From Pseudomonas fluorescens HK44 (GTDB taxonomy: Bacteria; Pseudomonadota; Gammaproteobacteria; Pseudomonadales; Pseudomonadaceae), in assembly GCF_000217955.3 (NCBI RefSeq), contig NZ_AFOY02000014.1, forward strand, positions 62,001-126,000: DNA of 64,000 nucleotides. Direction: 5' to 3'. Of the stretch, positions 63,035-64,000 are shown one piece after another. The notes under the pieces are model-generated. The model was not told the origin of the DNA. It saw nothing but the letters and a program-made list of their open reading frames with translations, and searched no databases. The translations under genes were made by a program, and so were the position numbers. The first letter of the stretch is position 1; every line of letters begins with the position of its first letter.

Positions 63035-64000
63035 CTATGTGCTCTCGCGAACCTTCAACTCGAAACCCATGTCCAGCACCGGGTTGGCCACTGAGTTGCC
63101 GGCCATCAAGATCAGCATGTGCTCGGCTGCACGGCGGCCGATGGCTTCACGCGGGGTGCTGATGCTGCTCAGGCGCGGCACCATGTGTGCCGAGGCTGGC
63201 AAGTCGTTGAAGCCGAGGACGGCGACTTGTTCGGGGATCTTGATCCCGTGGCGCATGGCTTCGAGCAGGGCGCCCTGGGCCAGGTCGTCGTTGCCGAAGA
63301 AAATGGCGTCGACCTGTGGGTGAGTGGCCATCATCTGCAGGAATAATTCGCCGCCAAGGCCCACCGAAGAGGGACGTGGTGTCAGCAATTCAAGGTCCGG
63401 GTCGTACAGGCCTGCTTGCTGTAATGCACGCCGGAAGCCTTCGCCGCGCAGCAAGGTGCGTTGGTCGAGTTGTGCGCCGATGTAGGCCAGGTGCCGACGC
63501 CCGCGAGAGATCAAGTGTTGTGCGGCGGTTTCACCGGCTCTCAATTGCGAGAAGCCGACGCAGTTCAGGCCGGCGCCCGGGTCCAGGTCCATCATGTAGA
63601 CGCAGGGGATATTGCTGGTCTCGATCATCCGGCGGGCACTTTCGGTGCGATCGAAACCGGTCAGCAGCAACCCTCTTGGCTGATAGGCCATGTAGTTGCG
63701 CAGCAGGTTTTCTTCTTCATCACGGGAATAGTGATAGTTGCCGATCAGCACTTCGAAGCCTTTGGGGCGCAGCACCTGATGGATGGCTTCAAGGGTTTCG
63801 ATGAACAGCAGGTTCGACAGCGACGGCACCAGCACCACCACCGAATGGCTCTGGGCCGAGGCCAGGGCGCGGGCGGCAGGGTTGACCACGTAGTTCAGTT
63901 CGAGCGCGGCCTGCTGGACCTTTTCCACCAGTTCGGTGGCGACGGTGCTGATACCGCGCAAGGCCCTGGACGCGGTGATCGGGCTCACACCTGCCAGACG
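63035..64000 (-). CDS. LacI-family transcriptional regulator (5' end cut by window)
   Basis: Partial regulator, about 321 residues visible. The helix-turn-helix is only partly present (RLAGVSPITASRALRGISTVA); the first 20-30 residues lie beyond position 64000. The periplasmic-binding-like effector domain follows (VVVLVPSLSNLLFIETLEAIHQVL..., HLISRGRRHLAYIGAQ, AIFFGNDDLAQGALLEAMRHGIKIPEQVAVLGFNDLP). It resembles the LacI-type gluconate repressor GntR of pseudomonads, but the target genes are outside the window, so I give no symbol. It ends 200 bp before the synthetase gene on the same strand. Confidence 0.87.
   Translation of the reverse strand, partial: RLAGVSPITASRALRGISTVATELVEKVQQAALELNYVVNPAARALASAQSHSVVVLVPSLSNLLFIETLEAIHQVLRPKGFEVLIGNYHYSRDEEENLLRNYMAYQPRGLLLTGFDRTESARRMIETSNIPCVYMMDLDPGAGLNCVGFSQLRAGETAAQHLISRGRRHLAYIGAQLDQRTLLRGEGFRRALQQAGLYDPDLELLTPRPSSVGLGGELFLQMMATHPQVDAIFFGNDDLAQGALLEAMRHGIKIPEQVAVLGFNDLPASAHMVPRLSSISTPREAIGRRAAEHMLILMAGNSVANPVLDMGFELKVREST

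Overview
This is chromosomal DNA from a fluorescent-group Pseudomonas (P. fluorescens / P. mandelii-like). The evidence is the gene families and codon bias, the Entner-Doudoroff glucose cluster (edd-glk-gltR-gtrS-gtsABCD-oprB-hexR-zwf-pgl-eda), the arcDABC arginine deiminase operon, a GcsR-type glycine-cleavage operon, and two families of REP-like repeat doublets at many operon boundaries. I see no rRNA, tRNA, CRISPR array, prophage or complete insertion sequence. From memory, unverified, the order csp - gcv - arc - heme uptake - gap/edd - gts - zwf resembles P. putida.

Layout. 1-3.8 kb: D-serine dehydratase and permease, an RDD membrane protein, a cold-shock protein. 4.1-12.0 kb: gcvH-gcvP-sdaA-gcvT (glycine to serine to pyruvate), with a sigma-54 promoter, tandem putative GcsR sites and the gcsR activator gene. 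gcvP carries a one-base deletion that breaks its frame. 12.2-17.8 kb: a DUF5064 gene and arcDABC behind an Anr-type promoter, with a long hairpin between arcA and arcB. 18.1-20.5 kb: an AlkA glycosylase with a coupled leader ORF and a class III CoA-transferase. 20.7-25.8 kb: iron/heme locus with heme oxygenase, STN-containing TonB receptor, FecR anti-sigma factor and ECF sigma factor under Fur-like boxes. 25.8-45.5 kb: methylglyoxal synthase, then the full periplasm-to-pyruvate glucose pathway and its regulators. HexR operators, Crc/Hfq CA motifs and a promoter architecture repeated in front of two transcription units are visible.

45.5-54 kb: an intradiol-dioxygenase-like protein, a class V aminotransferase, two small conserved proteins and a fatty-acid module (phaJ, alpha/beta hydrolase, two fadD). 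54-58.9 kb: a gene of unknown function, a BrkB/YihY membrane protein, peptide deformylase, a GNAT enzyme, a 36-residue Lys-rich peptide, a possible gene relic and a divergent GST/LysR pair. 59.2-64 kb: a 270-bp MITE-like element, a PAS-PAS-MCP (BdlA-like) protein, an isolated NIS siderophore synthetase and a LacI-family regulator cut by the window edge.

How it works together. Glucose crosses OprB, is bound by GtsA, imported by GtsBCD, phosphorylated by Glk and taken by Zwf, Pgl, Edd and Eda to pyruvate and glyceraldehyde-3-phosphate, which Gap oxidises. HexR senses KDPG and the GtrS/GltR pair probably controls uptake. I see no obviously new multi-gene system. The observations most worth follow-up are the gcvP frameshift, the promoter module shared by the epimerase gene and gtsA, the CA-motif set, the MITE next to the bdlA-like gene, and the lone NIS synthetase.
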